From Candidatus Kapaibacterium sp. (GTDB lineage Bacteria; Bacteroidota; Ignavibacteria; Kapaibacteriales; UBA7675): DNA of 64,000 bases. The translations under genes were made by a program, and so were the position numbers. The stretch's first letter is position 1. Each line of letters starts with the position of its first letter. The notes beneath the pieces are model-generated. The model ran no database searches and was not told the origin of the DNA. It worked only from the letters and a program-made list of their open reading frames with translations. The DNA is taken from positions 1 to 64,000 of the forward strand of contig JANQRB010000044.1 of NCBI GenBank assembly GCA_028284775.1. The letters run 5' to 3'. This document shows, in pieces, positions 9,802 through 18,080 of the stretch.

Positions 9802-9842
9802 AGTTGAGATTGCTCCTGATACAAGCTTTGCGGGACATTCAA

Positions 9843-10385
9843 TTACATTTTCGCTCTCTTCTTCACAGACTTCCGCGCATTGACTCTTTGCCGTCTGCGC
9901 AAAATGGCTAGGATTGAATCATGGTCATTGCGTCTTGCTATACTAGCCGTTTTAAGGGCATCGATGTCAGATTTAACTAAATCCAACTCAGAATTAAGCT
10001 GTGCCGCGATACATTTTCCATCAGCGCTGCATTGTTCGTCGAAGTCCTGTTGATCGAGATTTGCGCGCAGGTCGTCGATCGTCTGCTTAATTTCGCTTTC
10101 AATTGAGCGCTGCTTCTCGCAGCTCAGATTGTTTGTGCGAGATTCTGAGCGCAGGTGATCCAGAGTCCGCAGCAGTTCATCGAGTGTGTTCTGCATGACG
10201 CGTTGTCGGTCTCGATGCCGCTCCAGTTTTAATTCGTGCTGTCTGTTGTCAAATGCCAGCTGTCCGCGACGATAGCTGTCGTTCACATGAATCGTCAGCC
10301 GATAGAGCAGAAAAAAGACAATGAGCAGAACCAGGAGGATCGCGTAGAACTGCCAGCCGGAAAAAATCGTCACTTCTTCAATCAT
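9843..10385 (-). CDS. Membrane-anchored coiled-coil protein in the PAD operon
   Basis: 180 aa from the ATG at 10385; a GTG at 10457 in the same frame would give 204 aa, but the ATG places the helix GWQFYAILLVLLIVFFLLYR close to the N-terminus as a normal anchor. After it, residues about 35-165 are strongly charged and heptad-like (LERHRDRQRVMQNTLDELL), a long coiled coil, ending in a basic tail rich in K/R. Two cysteines sit near the middle (EQCSADGKC). Probably a dimeric or trimeric stalk attached to the inner membrane. It lies just downstream of the deiminase gene. Confidence 0.7.
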   Translation of the reverse strand: MIEEVTIFSGWQFYAILLVLLIVFFLLYRLTIHVNDSYRRGQLAFDNRQHELKLERHRDRQRVMQNTLDELLRTLDHLRSESRTNNLSCEKQRSIESEIKQTIDDLRANLDQQDFDEQCSADGKCIAAQLNSELDLVKSDIDALKTASIARRNDHDSILAILRRRQRVNARKSVKKRAKM

Positions 10386-10470
10386 TGTGATCGGTCCCGC
10401 AATCTGTAATGTGTTTATTCGATGCTCTTTGCCGTAACATTGACCTCGCGCATCCACGAGTCCATTGCTC

Positions 10471-12552
10471 TTACATCAAATGCTTCGCCAGGTCCCACCA
10501 GTTTTCGCGCCGCGCTTCACGCAGTATCTTCGTCGCGCAATGTATGTTGCCGCCCTTGTGATGATATTCATCCCAGACGTCGATGAATTTCGGCGTATAG
10601 TCCAGCTTCTTCAGTTTGTCCCCGACGTAGTGCTCCAGAATACAAGGCTCGCCGTCGGAAGTGACGCCGGGCTTTGGAATGAAAAGCAGGTCGTTCCAGA
10701 CGGCGCAGTTAACCATATTGGGAAAGTAGGCAACGGCTTTCTGATACTTGTTGGAAGCGAATAATGCCGGAATGTGAATGATGTCATCCGCGTGCAGGTT
10801 CAGATTCTTTTGCAGCTCATGTTCGTTGATGTCCAGGTAGCGCTGGTAAATCATATTGCGACTATACAGGACATTGTTAGTAAGCAGTTCGTGAATACTA
10901 CATTCCGCGAGACGATTGCTTTCGCGCGAGGTAAAGGGATCGGAAGGAAAGTTGGAATGGATGTCGACCTCATGCGCCAGCGTTTTGTTTTGAAACAATC
11001 GTTGCGCTCCTTGTTTCTTTCTGTTCAGATCGACGCAGATTTCGTAAAAGGCGCGCGGTGAAGCCAGCAGAGCCTTAAATTTGCGATCTTCGCCTTTAAC
11101 CATCACGAAGGCCAGTATCTCGTCCAGGTGCCCGGTAGCAAGCCAGGCCGTTTCCATTTCGAAGGGCGCCTGAACCTTTTGGGCTCGCAGGAAATCTTTC
11201 AGTCGAGACGACACACGCCCGCCGGGGGCCTTGGGCGCTATCGAACCGCCGATGACGATGCGTCCGAAGGGATATTCAATACCATTAACATTTATCGGCG
11301 GCGAAGCCATGATATTGCCGAAGGCGCGGATCGAATGTGAACCGTCCAGGTAGGCCCGGCGACGCTCCGTGCCCATGTTCGGGCCGGAGAAATAGCGATC
11401 CACCGTCTGGCGGGCATGTTTATCGTGCAGCACCACGTCGTGTTTCTGCCGAGGTGTCGCCGTGAAGCCGAACTCGATATGATCCTGGATCCAGTATTCA
11501 TTGCCGCCGATTGGCCGTTCCAGCAGTTCATGCCTTATGCCTTTATGTCGGTCAAGAACCTGCTGCAAACCGCTGACCGGACCATTGCCGTATTCGCCCC
11601 TGGCATAGGTGCAGATTTTGCGCGGCCGGTCGGCGACGGACATCATAATCCAGGGCGCAACGCGCAGTTCCACCCGGCCGGCGGCAATGATAGCTTTATC
11701 CTGGCTGAGCTCCACCGTCAACTTGATATTGCCATCGGATTCCAGGGCGTGAAAGCATAGACCTTCGACGGCAAGGTCAACAGCACTGCTCCCGGCCACC
11801 GATTGGCTGAAGAGATCGACACTGACACTGCTTGTTCGGGGGCAGAGCAGCACTTTCGACTTAACATCATTAGCGCCGTCGGAGCTGGCAAGGGAATACG
11901 AAAAGACTCGCAGCCGGTGGCTGTCTTCTTCGGACACGCTAAGTTTAAGCTTAAGGTCCAATGCGGGCTGAGGACTGATGTCGATTTGGAAGCATGTCAT
12001 GTCCTTCAGATCGTTGATGCCGCCAATTTTCGCGTCTTCATAGTCCGGACTCTGCGATGCGAGCGTATCACGATCATTGTTTACCAGCAGATAGTCCGAA
12101 TACAGCGCTTCGTTTTCCGGCTGGTCTGTCTGCGCAAAATTTATTCCCGGGTTTGCTCCTTCATGCGGATATGCGCTTAACTGAATCCGATAGATATCAA
12201 CGTGAACTTTCAAGCTCTTTAACCTCGATCCTTGTTCATCCGAAAAGTCGGCTACTATTGCGGCGGACTCAATGTTGTCACTATCGGCAATCAGAATCAA
12301 CTCCGGGCGCAGAGATTCGATGCTTAGTGTTTCACCGCTAGCGACATCAGCGCCGTCATCCGCTGTCTGCAGCCTGATCCTTCCCCTAACGGTCAGTTTG
12401 CAGATCTTGGCATTGGGGGGCGCTTCCGCCTCAAGATCAAGCGAGCGGCGGCCGCCTTCCAACAATGCGATGATGGATTCGCTGTGAGTCGCTGAGGCAT
12501 CACCTTCCTCCGGCAGCAGTGAATCAGCCAGACAAATACGAACATTTTTCAT
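10471..12552 (-). CDS. Protein-arginine deiminase, animal PADI type (three domains)
   Basis: 693 aa; ATG at 12552 with AGGAG seven bases upstream. PADs hydrolyse peptidyl-arginine to citrulline plus ammonia, in animals under calcium control. Three parts can be followed: an N-terminal beta domain (about 1-145); a middle Ig-like domain with the calcium-site motif LLVNNDRD (about 155-162) and closing LRVAPWIM (296-303); and the C-terminal catalytic alpha/beta propeller. By comparison with human PAD4, the catalytic set is complete: Asp in YWIQDHIEFGF (D357; PAD4 D350), His and Asp in TGHLDEILAF (H475, D477; PAD4 H471, D473) and Cys in GGNIHCATK (C672; PAD4 C645). The PAD4 R374 equivalent is Arg 381, while R372 is His. 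FGNIMASPP, YPFGRI, AFFPN-like YFPNMVN and IPKPG also match. No signal peptide or T9SS tag, so probably cytoplasmic. It is not the PPAD type of Porphyromonas, which is a separate, secreted enzyme. Two-gene lead and four-gene tail on the same strand form an operon. Confidence 0.95.
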   Translation of the reverse strand: MKNVRICLADSLLPEEGDASATHSESIIALLEGGRRSLDLEAEAPPNAKICKLTVRGRIRLQTADDGADVASGETLSIESLRPELILIADSDNIESAAIVADFSDEQGSRLKSLKVHVDIYRIQLSAYPHEGANPGINFAQTDQPENEALYSDYLLVNNDRDTLASQSPDYEDAKIGGINDLKDMTCFQIDISPQPALDLKLKLSVSEEDSHRLRVFSYSLASSDGANDVKSKVLLCPRTSSVSVDLFSQSVAGSSAVDLAVEGLCFHALESDGNIKLTVELSQDKAIIAAGRVELRVAPWIMMSVADRPRKICTYARGEYGNGPVSGLQQVLDRHKGIRHELLERPIGGNEYWIQDHIEFGFTATPRQKHDVVLHDKHARQTVDRYFSGPNMGTERRRAYLDGSHSIRAFGNIMASPPINVNGIEYPFGRIVIGGSIAPKAPGGRVSSRLKDFLRAQKVQAPFEMETAWLATGHLDEILAFVMVKGEDRKFKALLASPRAFYEICVDLNRKKQGAQRLFQNKTLAHEVDIHSNFPSDPFTSRESNRLAECSIHELLTNNVLYSRNMIYQRYLDINEHELQKNLNLHADDIIHIPALFASNKYQKAVAYFPNMVNCAVWNDLLFIPKPGVTSDGEPCILEHYVGDKLKKLDYTPKFIDVWDEYHHKGGNIHCATKILREARRENWWDLAKHLM

Positions 12553-12626
12553 GTAGGCTCCTGTGCATGAGTTTTGTTTAATGATAATCTGCCGCAAAGC
12601 TGCGACTGCAAGACCGGTGAAGAAGA

Positions 12627-13031
12627 TTACACCCGGACAATACCGCCGGGATGATCCGAAGACAGGTGCAGCTTGTTGTCGCTGCCGATCCGAATTTTAA
12701 GTTTGCCGATATTCAGATCGGCACGATATTCGAGTCGCATGTCGTCGGCGCCGACGAAGATTACATTATTGTTAACATCCAGCTCCAGGTCGATGCGGCG
12801 CCAGCATTCGAAGTAGGGGAGCACTTCGCTGATTACGGTTTGGATACTGCCGTCACTAAAGACAAGCTTGCCGTCCGTTTGCTCCATAACAATCTCGCCG
12901 TCTTTAAAACAATGTGTGAACCTGACCTGATCGCAGGGATTCGCAATCGATCTATCCTTCACGATCAGGATCTCTTTATCCAGCACCTCGAATTCGATAT
13001 TCTCATCCAGACAAATAGGATCACTGGTCAT
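12627..13031 (-). CDS. Small beta-rich protein of unknown function upstream of PAD
   Basis: 134 aa, no signal peptide. Alternating strands throughout (IEFEVLDKEILIVKD, GKLVFSDGSIQTVISEVL, IDLELDVNNNVIFVGADD) and a final HPGGIVRV suggest a compact beta sandwich. Two cysteines only. It ends 74 bp before the deiminase start, on the same strand. I do not recognise the family; a regulator, inhibitor or substrate of the deiminase is possible but unsupported. Confidence 0.7.
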   Translation of the reverse strand: MTSDPICLDENIEFEVLDKEILIVKDRSIANPCDQVRFTHCFKDGEIVMEQTDGKLVFSDGSIQTVISEVLPYFECWRRIDLELDVNNNVIFVGADDMRLEYRADLNIGKLKIRIGSDNKLHLSSDHPGGIVRV

Positions 13032-13146
13032 CAGTCAAACCTGTTTAATGAACAAATTGTATTTAGAATTAGGGCGCCAGGAAGCGCCGCGACAGACTAA
13101 ACTCTTTAACAGCTTGGATTTATTTCGGCATATCGGGAGTGTTGCA

Positions 13147-13578
13147 TTAATTGATCATTTCGTCTCGATCATCGCCCCTCATGATTCGGCTGTAGACTTC
13201 AATCAACAATATGTTCTCGACGATCTGCAGGCGAGCTTCGCAGTGATGCAGTCGCACGAATTGCCGGCGATCATTCTTTTGTGAATTCAGATCGATCACA
13301 ATGAGCTGCAAAGTCTGGTCGCCGCCGCGTTGCGTTTGAATCCGACAACGGCAGAGATCGAGTTGCATAACGGCGACCGCCTGGCAGGGTGACCTGTCGA
13401 GGTCGCCAAGACACAGGCAGGAGTCGAATAGAGTCATTCCCAGTGCATTTTCATTTAAGCGGTGCAGATAGGCGATACCGTCGTTCCGATGCGAGACTAT
13501 CAGCTTCGGCAAATTAAACGTCAGTTCGGTATCCGCCAGGTCAAAGGTCTTTTTGATATCCACTGTTTCATTCCGCAA
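13147..13578 (-). CDS. Small protein of unknown function, first gene of the PAD operon
   Basis: 143 aa from a TTG at 13578; no ATG fits. The chain is beta-rich with a cysteine cluster (DSCLCLGDLDRSPC, then LDLCRCRIQ) and a helical end (ARLQIVENILLIEVYSRIM). The weak start and an open frame just upstream in another frame (13610-13834) raise the possibility that this is the 3' part of a longer, frameshifted gene. Confidence 0.55.
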   Translation of the reverse strand: MRNETVDIKKTFDLADTELTFNLPKLIVSHRNDGIAYLHRLNENALGMTLFDSCLCLGDLDRSPCQAVAVMQLDLCRCRIQTQRGGDQTLQLIVIDLNSQKNDRRQFVRLHHCEARLQIVENILLIEVYSRIMRGDDRDEMIN

Positions 13579-13609
13579 TCGCCACGAATACTATATCCTG
13601 ACCAAACGC

Positions 13610-13834
13610 TCATCCTGTCTCTGGTATCGATATCGGCTCGCTGTGATCGAACCGTCTGTCTTTGTTGAGGCCAGTGCCGCACAATCGGCTAATTTCCGTC
13701 CTTTCGCATCCTTTGCTTGTCAGTTCGATGGTCAACTTAGACCGCAAATGCAGGAGACGCAATACGACTTTTCCGTCAATACTTGAAGTCTGAGCGACGG
13801 GTATTTTTGACTGAGGTCCCTGTTTTGCAGCGCT
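13610..13834 (-). pseudogene. Possible frameshifted 5' part of the gene at 13147-13578
   Basis: On the minus strand an open frame of about 74 codons with no ATG reads like real protein (SIDGKVVLRLLHLRSKLTIE) and ends in TGA at 13610-13612. The next gene starts only 32 bp further on in another frame, from a TTG, with a TAG between. This would fit a gene broken by a small insertion or deletion, or a sequencing error. It could equally be chance. Confidence 0.3.
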
Positions 13835-14122
13835 TTAATACTACAGCCGATAGATTTCAGATTTTCTCCGGTACGTTATTTATACACGGCGTTTAGTGCA
13901 CAGTGTACCGCGGGCACTGGTCTTTAGGATTTGAGCCGCGATTTCAGCAGTAAATAGTACATAGTATCAACGCATTTTCACTATTTTGACGCGCAGCTGC
14001 AGGATTGTTACGAAATACTCGCGCCACTTGCGCCGCAAGTATTCCGGCCGGCGACACAGCAGGCTGTATCCCCGGGGCTGGCAAAGTCATCAAACCCATT
14101 CTCAGGCCAGGGCGCCATTGCG

Positions 14123-15646
14123 ATGCAACGTACCCAAAAGCTCTTCGAACTGATCAAGTCGCTGTCACGCGCTGAAAAACGCTACTTCAGCATCTATGCC
14201 GAACGTCACGTGATCGGGGCGGTTAACTACTATAAGCGCCTGTTCGATGTCATCAACAAAATGGACGATTACGATGAAGAGCGCGCTCGGGCCGCCTTTC
14301 AGGGCGAAGCCTTCGGCCAGCGCCTCTCGACAGAAAAGGTCTATCTGTACAACCTGATCATGCGCAGCCTGCGCTCCTTTAACGCGGGCAAATCGATCGA
14401 CCAGGAATTGATGGATCACCTGCACAATATTGACATCCTCGAACGGCGCGGTTTGTACCCCCATGCCCGCGATCAGATGAAGAAAGCAAAGGAGAAAGCC
14501 GAGAGCGCCGAACGCCAGTGGCTACGCCTGCACCTGCTCTACCGGGAACGTTTTCTGGTGCATACTTGCCATATCCGCAAAACTGAAGTCGCCTTGCGGC
14601 AGGTCATCGATGAGACAAAAACCACTGCAGCGGCCTACGAAGAAGAGCTGCAGGTACGTGATTTGTATGACCAGATTTTTTTGCGTATCCGCATAGAGCC
14701 TAATCCGCCGGACTCCGAGGAACAGGATTCTTTGCATGACCTGAGCGACCGGCTGCACAAAGTGGACGAGTTGCAATTGCAGTCTGTGCGCGCCCGCGTC
14801 TATCTGCACACGGCCAAGGCTCTTGTCTACCAGCGCTACCGTCAGTTCGATCGGGCCCTTGCGCAGCGACAGGAAGTAGTGCGCCTGCGCGAAGAAAATG
14901 TTAAGGTGTTTCGCGACGAGCTCTGCCTGCATATCAATGCATTGGGTAACCTCGGCAATATCGCGATGCGTCTGCGAGAGATTCGGATTGTGCAGGAGGT
15001 AATCGGCAAGCTGGAAGCCTTGCCGGCCGCGACTTTCGACGAACGCGGTGAACGTTTTCAGAACCTCGCACTGCTAAAGCTGGAGCAGGCGATTAACATG
15101 GGACGGACCGATGAGGCGCCGGCGCTGGTCGCGGAGATTGAAGAAGGCCTGGAGGAATTCGACACGAAGATCAATCATGCAAGACGCCTGACCCTTTTGC
15201 ACAACCTGACGATCCTCTATTTTCTTGCCGGCTCCTATGAGCGCGCTCAGCACTGGCTGACTCGCTCGAAGGAAATCGAGCGTTCTCATGTCCGCAAGGA
15301 TATTCAACGCTTTGCTCTGATGCTGGCGCCGCTCCTCAATTTCGAGCTGCAGCGCTATGGACTCATCGAAGCGCAGTTGGATGCGCTCTACCGACGTCTG
15401 CGTTCGGAAAGGCGACTGCGGCAGTTCGAGCGACACTTTCTTTCGTTTATGCGCAAGGCCATGAGTTTAACGGATCAGAAGGCGCTGCTACAACATGCGG
15501 GCGCCTGTGCCGACAAGCTGGAAGCCCTTATCAAAGACCCCAAGCAGCAGAGCTTCGGCCTGGTGGAGGTCTATTGCTGGCTGCGCAGCAAGGCAGAAGA
15601 GCAGCCGATTGCAGCTGTCTTTAATGATTTACTCAACGGCGCATAA
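14123..15646 (+). CDS. TPR-like helical repeat protein, paralogue of 644-2170
   Basis: 507 aa, all-helical and without signal peptide. Shares the N-terminal signature K-LFELIKSLSRAEKRYF with the 508-aa protein at 644-2170 and is nearly the same length. The C-terminal two thirds consist of TPR-like helical pairs, e.g. LVYQRYRQFDRALAQRQEVV and ILYFLAGSYERAQHWLTRSKE. No enzymatic motif. It is transcribed divergently from the deiminase operon and converges on the lectin genes. With its paralogue it brackets the deiminase operon in opposite orientation, which may reflect an old duplication. Confidence 0.85.
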   Translation: MQRTQKLFELIKSLSRAEKRYFSIYAERHVIGAVNYYKRLFDVINKMDDYDEERARAAFQGEAFGQRLSTEKVYLYNLIMRSLRSFNAGKSIDQELMDHLHNIDILERRGLYPHARDQMKKAKEKAESAERQWLRLHLLYRERFLVHTCHIRKTEVALRQVIDETKTTAAAYEEELQVRDLYDQIFLRIRIEPNPPDSEEQDSLHDLSDRLHKVDELQLQSVRARVYLHTAKALVYQRYRQFDRALAQRQEVVRLREENVKVFRDELCLHINALGNLGNIAMRLREIRIVQEVIGKLEALPAATFDERGERFQNLALLKLEQAINMGRTDEAPALVAEIEEGLEEFDTKINHARRLTLLHNLTILYFLAGSYERAQHWLTRSKEIERSHVRKDIQRFALMLAPLLNFELQRYGLIEAQLDALYRRLRSERRLRQFERHFLSFMRKAMSLTDQKALLQHAGACADKLEALIKDPKQQSFGLVEVYCWLRSKAEEQPIAAVFNDLLNGA

Positions 15647-15750
15647 GCCCGCTCGCAACTAATCCCCGATTACCAGAATTCACGACTGCCGCGCTTGGCT
15701 CATTGTTATTCGCAGGATTGGATTGAGTATGCTAGCGCTGATGGAACGAG

Positions 15751-18009
15751 CTACTTCTCGACTGCCAGCCAGTAAACTTTTAATCCCTCGGTCCATTCGT
15801 AGGGGGGAAGAACATTACTGTCATCAAGGAGAAGGTCTAAGCGGCAAATTTCGAGTCCGAAGTAGGTCTCGTTAACATCTCTGGCAGTCACAACATAGGT
15901 GTTGTCGTTGTCCGATTCCGAAAGCGCCGTAGCGAACACATGGGGTCTGATAGAAAAGGGATTCGGAAAGAAGACCTGGATCGATTTGGATACGGCCCCC
16001 AAGTTGGCGCCGACATCCACCAGCCCTGTCTGAATGTTTTTGCTGTTCGTTCCCGTGTATAAGAGCAGCTCGCCGCCGCGTAGTGCGCCGGAGCTCATAA
16101 CATCGCCGCTACTCACAACCAGGCGGTCGGCAAAGAGATGCAGACGCGAATCAAATGAATTCAGCGAGTCGTATCCGGCCTCGCGAAATGCGATATCACT
16201 GTTCAGCGCACCCAGCACCAGTTCGCGATTGGAGCTGAGATGATGAACCTTCCCACCAGCTTGATCGCCGAATTTAAGGGCGTCTCCAAGCGTATTATTG
16301 ATCTCCAGCTTTCCTGTCGGCGGTGCCGCGCCGATGCCGACCATCCTCGCTGCCGCATCGTCGTGCACGAGCAACGGCGATTTCTCGATCGGCGCCGCGA
16401 GCTGCCCGTCCCAATAGCCGGGCAGATTCTCGTAGTGCAAATACAAATTGGTCGGGCCGCTGGGATGCCCGGTGACAATTTCGTCTATCCGAATCTGTAT
16501 AAATCCGCTTGCGGCAATCTCCGTCGCCGCCGTTGTAAAGCTCCATCCCGGGCGCTCGCCCAGCTCCGACGCGGCAATAACATTTGTCGTCCAGTCAGCA
16601 TCAGGCGTGCCGTCGGGCTTGATGACCTGGGCTGCCACATGTGTAACATCATCGGCGCTTGCCAGCGCCCATTCTTTGCTGATGTCGCCAACGTCAAAGA
16701 ACAGCGTAAGCGTGGTCGGCGCCGCGCTGCCGATGGGATTAAGTGCCAGCGCACTAACAAGATCGGTGTTGCTGAGACGCAGGTTAAGGCTGTTAGTGCT
16801 CTGGCCATCGTTGAGAATCGTATTGGAGCCTACAAAGCCGATGTGCAGCGGCGCCAGGCGTTTGCCGCGCTGCCCGGCGATGTTGAGATGCTGGCTCTGG
16901 CGGCCGCTCAGGGGATCGCCTGCCGCGGGCCCGACAATATTCTTGTAACGAAATAGTACCCGCGTGCTGCGCGCTCCACCGCTCGGCTCTACATTGATGC
17001 CGGTCAGTATGAGCTTTACGAGATCGCCGGTATCGAGCACAGCTTGCGAAGTGTGAAGCAAATAAAGACTGAAGGCCCCGCTCGCGTGCAGCTGATGAAA
17101 ACAATTCCAGCCGCTGACCGAGCTGTCGAGCGCAATGGCGGCTTGTGAAGCGCCAGACAGCAGGCCGGGACGAAAATGCAGCGCGACGTGGTAATACTCA
17201 CTGGATGCCGGTATGGCGCCGAGATCCAGCAATTCTACCTGGCCCGCAACAATGTTTCGCAATTCGAGATTGATACTGCGGCTGTCTCCCGCATCCGTAA
17301 TGTAAAGCGTTTGCTGGTCGTCGTCGTCTGCCAGGGAAAACTCCAGCGGATGGGTCATGCGGTAGGTTGCGAGCGCCGCGCGGTCCAGGGCCATATCGGC
17401 TTTGATTTCCGTGTCGCTTAAGGCCCGGCTGTAAATGCGGACATGACTCATCCTGCCATGAAAATACGAATTCGCATTCCCGAGGCCGAGCCGCAGATAG
17501 CCGCCGGCAGGCGATAGACCCGCACAGGTATTCGTGACATCCGCCACGCCGTTAATGTAAGTCTTCAATTCGTTAAGACTGTGATCGTAGCGCCAGGCCA
17601 GGTGGTACCATGTTTCGACAGACAAAGCGGTCGTAGTGACCGGGTCGGGTGTGCAAAAGCCAAAGTAAGGCTGTCCGTTCCGTACGCTTGCAAAGAGCGC
17701 CATGTTGTCTTCGCTCGTCGCCGCCATGCCGAGGATCGTATTGTCACCGGGACTGAAGCTGCTGCAGTTAAGCCATGCTTCAATGGTGAAGTCAGCGCCG
17801 GCGAGATCGAGGTCTGAGACCGTCGTAAACTCAATCGCATCGTTGCTGCCGTCAAACAACAGACATGCGCCGAATTGATCGTCAGCCACGATCGCGGGAT
17901 CGCCGCTGAGCGAGCCGTGCCTGTCTTTGCCGCTACTGTCCAGCACTCTGCCGCTGTTAATCTCCGCCAGTGCCCAGTGCGCTTCCAGATTGAGATTGGA
18001 GCCGCTCAT
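15751..18009 (-). CDS. LamG-domain fibre-like protein with H-type-lectin-like C-terminus (copy 1)
   Basis: 752 aa, no signal peptide. Residues about 8-205 form a LamG/concanavalin-like domain (DGSNDAIEF, FTIEAWLNCSSF, WYHLAWRYDHSLNELKTYI, GRMSHVRIYSRALSDTEI). The middle is beta-rich. About 555-620 resembles the neck region of phage tail-fibre proteins (VGIGAAPPTGKLEINNTLGD, then LSSNRELVLG). The last 90 residues (FPNPFSIRPHVFATAL ... LKVYWLAVEK) match the layout of H-type lectin domains. A glycan-binding fibre is the natural reading. A paralogue lies 71 bp upstream; AAAGGGAG precedes the ATG. No export signal is visible, so secretion would need a non-Sec route or cell lysis. Confidence 0.75.
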   Translation of the reverse strand: MSGSNLNLEAHWALAEINSGRVLDSSGKDRHGSLSGDPAIVADDQFGACLLFDGSNDAIEFTTVSDLDLAGADFTIEAWLNCSSFSPGDNTILGMAATSEDNMALFASVRNGQPYFGFCTPDPVTTTALSVETWYHLAWRYDHSLNELKTYINGVADVTNTCAGLSPAGGYLRLGLGNANSYFHGRMSHVRIYSRALSDTEIKADMALDRAALATYRMTHPLEFSLADDDDQQTLYITDAGDSRSINLELRNIVAGQVELLDLGAIPASSEYYHVALHFRPGLLSGASQAAIALDSSVSGWNCFHQLHASGAFSLYLLHTSQAVLDTGDLVKLILTGINVEPSGGARSTRVLFRYKNIVGPAAGDPLSGRQSQHLNIAGQRGKRLAPLHIGFVGSNTILNDGQSTNSLNLRLSNTDLVSALALNPIGSAAPTTLTLFFDVGDISKEWALASADDVTHVAAQVIKPDGTPDADWTTNVIAASELGERPGWSFTTAATEIAASGFIQIRIDEIVTGHPSGPTNLYLHYENLPGYWDGQLAAPIEKSPLLVHDDAAARMVGIGAAPPTGKLEINNTLGDALKFGDQAGGKVHHLSSNRELVLGALNSDIAFREAGYDSLNSFDSRLHLFADRLVVSSGDVMSSGALRGGELLLYTGTNSKNIQTGLVDVGANLGAVSKSIQVFFPNPFSIRPHVFATALSESDNDNTYVVTARDVNETYFGLEICRLDLLLDDSNVLPPYEWTEGLKVYWLAVEK

Positions 18010-18080
18010 GTTTTTTGCTCTCCCTTTAACATTGTATTTCGAGACTTGCTCTACACGTTATTGCCGGCCCGGCTACTGGA

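Noticed and set aside
10471..12552. Agmatine deiminase or PPAD-type enzyme
   Set aside because: The middle-domain calcium motif, LRVAPWIM and GHLDE/GGNIHC contexts follow the PADI type, and the length is that of three-domain PADs.
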